From the NCBI GenBank assembly GCA_964542875.1, contig CAZIWA010000102.1, positions 1-20,905 of the forward strand: a DNA stretch of 20,905 nt, read 5' to 3'. Shown one piece after another: positions 18,474-20,905 of the stretch (positions are counted from its first letter, which is position 1; every line of letters begins with the position of its first letter). The notes under the pieces were generated by a model. It worked only from the letters and a program-made list of their open reading frames with translations, was not told where the DNA came from and searched no databases. This DNA comes from CAZGOM01 sp964542875. GTDB taxonomy: Bacteria > Planctomycetota > Phycisphaerae > Phycisphaerales > Phycisphaeraceae. Made by a program: the position numbers and the translations under genes.

Positions 18474-19739
18474 ATGAAGGTCTACGTCACAGACGACGAT
18501 CCAATGATGCGGCAGTTGCTTGAATTCCACTTGGGGGAGTGGGGTTACGATGCAATTGTGACGGGCTCGGGTGAAGAACTCATCGAGCTGATCCGTGAGG
18601 ACAACAATCCGCGGATTATTCTGCTGGATTGGATGATGCCCAATATGTCGGGCATCGACATCGCGCGGACGCTTAAGCGCGACCCCGAGCGGCCCTTTAC
18701 GTACATCCTGCTGCACACGAGCAAGAGCGAGCGCGAGGATGTGGTGACGGCGCTGGAAGCGGGCGCGGACGACTTTGTGACCAAATCGACGGATATGCAT
18801 CTGCTTCGGACGAAGCTGGATGCGGCGGCGCGTATCGTGCAGGCGATCCCGCCTGCGATCTGGGTGAAGCCTGAGATTCCCCGTTACACGATCACGCGGC
18901 TTTTGGGCAAGGGCGGCATGGCCAGCGTGTGGCATGCTGTGATGGATCAAGACCATCGCGAAGTGGCGTTGAAGATCATCCGCAACGACCTGGTGACGCC
19001 TGATACGCGCGACCGGTTTACGCGTGAGATCCATTTCATGTCCGAGCTGGACCACCCGGCGATTACCGCAGTGTATGACTGCGGGACGTACAACCAGTTT
19101 TTGTACTACGCGATGGAGCTGGTGAACGGCGAGCGCATTGATAAGTATGTGAAAGACCGGAACATGAGCCGGCCGGAAATCATCAAGATGATGGCCCGGG
19201 TGTGCGATGGCGTGGGCCACGCGCACGGCAAGGGGATCATCCACCGGGACTTGAAGCCGGGGAACATCCTGGTGAATACCGATGGGTCGCCCAAGATCCT
19301 GGACTTTGGCCTTGCCAAGAGCGAGGACCAGCAGACGGATATCAATTCACTGACGAGCCAGGGTTTTGCGATCGGTACGCCGCTTTACATGGCGCCGGAA
19401 CAGGCCGCGGGCCGTAACGATCTGGTGGATGCGCGTTCGGATGTGTTTGCGCTGGGTGTGCTGACGTACCTCTTGGTGCTGGGCAACCATCCGATCAAGA
19501 TCACGGTGACGAACAAGAAGGACATTGCACGGGCGATCGCGACTGGCAAGACGCGTTCGCCGCGGTCGTTTGATCCGCAGATTTCGCCTCGGCTGGAGAA
19601 GGTGCTCAACAAGGCGCTGGCCAGGGCGCCTGAGGCCCGGCACGACAACGGCACGCTGCTGGCGCGTGATCTGTTTGCCTGCGCGGGCGATGGACCGGCG
19701 GAAGAGAAGGAATCTGTAGACGCGGAATATCTGCTGTAA
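18474..19739 (+). CDS. Response-regulator receiver domain fused to Ser/Thr protein kinase
   Basis: A 421-residue cytosolic protein with no membrane span. Residues 1-120 are a CheY-like receiver: acidic pocket Asp7-Asp9, phosphoacceptor Asp52 in LLDWMMP, Thr82 and Lys104. Residues 138-400 are a Hanks-type kinase: glycine loop GKGGMASV, ATP-binding Lys167 in VALKII, catalytic HRDLKPGN with Asp259, DFG with Asp277, and the YMAPEQA activation-loop end. All catalytic residues are present, so it should be active. A histidine kinase elsewhere presumably phosphorylates Asp52 and so switches the kinase; no such gene is in the window. GGGAAAGAGG shortly precedes the ATG at 18474. No terminator follows before the next gene 43 bases on, so the two may be cotranscribed. 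Confidence 0.94.
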   Translation: MKVYVTDDDPMMRQLLEFHLGEWGYDAIVTGSGEELIELIREDNNPRIILLDWMMPNMSGIDIARTLKRDPERPFTYILLHTSKSEREDVVTALEAGADDFVTKSTDMHLLRTKLDAAARIVQAIPPAIWVKPEIPRYTITRLLGKGGMASVWHAVMDQDHREVALKIIRNDLVTPDTRDRFTREIHFMSELDHPAITAVYDCGTYNQFLYYAMELVNGERIDKYVKDRNMSRPEIIKMMARVCDGVGHAHGKGIIHRDLKPGNILVNTDGSPKILDFGLAKSEDQQTDINSLTSQGFAIGTPLYMAPEQAAGRNDLVDARSDVFALGVLTYLLVLGNHPIKITVTNKKDIARAIATGKTRSPRSFDPQISPRLEKVLNKALARAPEARHDNGTLLARDLFACAGDGPAEEKESVDAEYLL

Positions 19740-19782
19740 AACGAGTGATTTGAATTATCGGTGATTTTCTGGAGGATTTCCG

Positions 19783-20675
19783 GTGGGCGTCAAAAAGACG
19801 GTGGGGCTTATTAGTTCGTTGCTGATTTCCGCATTGGCAGTAATGCTGCCTTTCTGGAGCCAGGCTTCTGATCTGGTGTATTTCGTTTTAGTTCGTTTTG
19901 GCGGCAGCGATACGGTGTCAGATCAGGAGCAGGCCAAATTAAGGCTTAAATCATTCTTTATTATTTGTGTTGTTTCCGCCTTAATTTTGATAGCGATCGT
20001 TATCAGATATTGGGCAAAGCGGATATTATTCGAGCTCAAAGGCGTAAAAACATCGTCGGAGTTGATTTCGGCGAGCGAGTGGAGAAGTGTTCAGGGAAGG
20101 CTTAGGAAGAATCCTGACTACACGATGGAAGAATTATATCTGAAATTGATTGTAAACGAGGATGGAGACATTACCGTAGCATCTGTGTATAAAGTGCGAG
20201 CGGTAACCCCAGTAAAGTTTTTTTAATTGAAATCCAATCGGTTGAAGTTGGTCTTGGGCAAGATGAATTGGTGGTCTCCGATTGTGATACCGACAGGAAT
20301 TTAGTGTGTGTTCCGGTTGTAAAGACGGAGACTGTTGCCGATTATCTGGTTTTTCCAACTGTACAGATTAATTCGGGAGAATTGGGCGGGTATAAATTTA
20401 AGCGAGTGTTCAGAAAGGGGTTTGAAGAGCTTGTATTACGCGGAGTTGACACTTTTCACTACGAAACCCCTAATGTGTCTCAGCCGTTTAAGCTCACTGT
20501 TGACGTTGAAATAAAATCTCATAAAAGCATTGAAATGATATGTGATTTTTTAGGAAATCCCCCTAAGCCGGCAGTGGTAAAAAAGCCTTATGATGGTATT
20601 GTTAATCATCAAATGATTATCGATAAGATGCCTCCGGCAGTGGAGATGAGTATTAGATTTCAGACAGTCGCTTGA
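19783..20675 (+). pseudogene. GC-poor two-TM protein of unknown function, broken by a frameshift
   Basis: Two open frames that together make one protein. 19783-20226 encodes 147 residues with hydrophobic spans at about 6-25 and 58-76 and then a soluble segment. It stops at TAA just after a run of seven T (20218-20224). In the -1 frame the sequence continues without a break from the T run (LIEIQSVEVGLGQDELVVSD) to 20675, giving about 297 residues in all. The GTG at 19783 is preceded by GGAGG at seven bases, a strong start. GC content is about 40-45%, against about 60-70% in the neighbours, and AT-rich codons are used throughout, which suggests transfer. I do not recognise the soluble domain. 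The shift may be a true mutation, a read error in the homopolymer, or slippage. Confidence 0.7.
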
Positions 20676-20699
20676 CTTGGTGTGCGTAAAATATAAAAT
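20672..20699 (+). promoter_or_regulatory. Candidate promoter of a short transcript
   Basis: TTGACT (20672-20677) and TAAAAT (20694-20699) are separated by 16 bases, each matching the sigma-70 consensus at five of six positions. It starts on the stop codon of the frameshifted gene. The expected start point is near 20706. Confidence 0.5.
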
Positions 20700-20705
20700 G
20701 ACTGG

Positions 20706-20841
20706 AGCTGGGTATGGTTTTGATCGGCAGTAACTTAAAGGAGAAGACGTTTATGGGACCGAGAATAGTCGTGGCATAATAGAGAAAATGGATTTCTTTC
20801 TTGGCTTTAAAGCAGGTGCTGAGTCACTGCTTTTTTTATTT
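20706..20841 (+). ncRNA. Candidate small transcript with an 8-codon ORF
   Basis: A stretch of about 135 bases bounded by a good promoter and an intrinsic terminator, with no normal gene inside. It contains AAAGGAG (20737-20743), nine bases before an ATG that opens an eight-residue frame (MGPRIVVA, 20753-20779). It could be a small RNA, a leader-peptide remnant, or the decayed end of a gene. No RNA family is recognised. Confidence 0.3.
20809..20841 (+). terminator. Intrinsic terminator
   Basis: AAAGCAG (20809-20815) pairs with CTGCTTT (20827-20833), with a further inner GTG/CAC-type pairing across a one-base bulge, followed by seven T residues and ATTT. It ends plus-strand transcription from the frameshifted gene or the short transcript, just before the convergent gene at the window edge. 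Confidence 0.75.
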
Positions 20842-20852
20842 GCCGTAATCGA

Positions 20853-20905
20853 TTACCACCAGAAGTAGGGGCGGTCGGAGAACCAGGTGGTGTTGTTGCC
20901 GCCTC
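20853..20905 (-). CDS. C-terminal end of a gene running off the window
   Basis: On the minus strand an open frame enters from the window edge and ends at TAA (20855-20853), giving the tail GGNNTTWFSDRPYFWW. The aromatic-rich ending, GC-rich codons and convergent terminator next to it support a real gene end. I believe similar WFSDRPYFWW-like tails occur in planctomycetal secreted or prepilin-like proteins, but seventeen residues are too few to name the product. Confidence 0.5.
   Translation of the reverse strand, partial: GGNNTTWFSDRPYFWW

Noticed and set aside
20788..20868. A 26-codon hydrophobic ORF (MDFFLGFKAGAES and onward)
   Set aside because: It runs straight through the terminator hairpin and its T tail and overlaps the convergent gene end. 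It has only a weak ribosome site, so the frame is probably accidental.

Overview
The window looks like chromosomal DNA from a GC-rich member of the Planctomycetota, most likely a Phycisphaerae-type bacterium. This is an inference. It rests on a prepilin-like protein with a C-terminal H-X9-DG motif, a response-regulator/Ser-Thr kinase fusion, a YrdC-phosphatase fusion, and a TMTC-like TPR membrane protein. No rRNA or tRNA is visible to settle taxonomy.

Layout: 276-17077 is a long run of minus-strand genes. From left to right these are an H-X9-DG prepilin-like protein with its own terminator, a polytopic TPR protein of the TMTC-like glycosyltransferase type, and an arsenic-resistance operon transcribed arsR-arsC-arsM-acr3. 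They are followed by carB with a clear promoter and terminator, a small membrane protein, a 1769-residue DUF4011/SF1-helicase/Vsr-like nuclease/DUF3320 protein, and an HEGGH membrane metalloprotease-like protein. The plus strand takes over at 17164 with a YrdC(TsaC)-like/protein-arginine-phosphatase-like fusion and a receiver-domain/Ser-Thr kinase fusion. A GC-poor two-TM gene broken by a -1 frameshift at a T7 run comes next. The last ~230 bases hold a small promoter-to-terminator unit and, on the minus strand, the C-terminal codons of another gene.

The ars operon is the best understood unit. A near-consensus promoter overlaps a palindrome just ahead of arsR. The operon supplies an arsenite-responsive repressor, a thioredoxin-type arsenate reductase, an arsenite S-adenosylmethionine methyltransferase and an Acr3 efflux pump.

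The least explained elements are these: the fusion protein, whose YrdC half lacks two expected active-site residues while its phosphatase half carries the Thr typical of YwlE; the solitary helicase-nuclease, which may have a repeat-derived in-frame insertion; a hairpin-bearing intergenic repeat present three times; and the compact transcription unit at 20672-20841.
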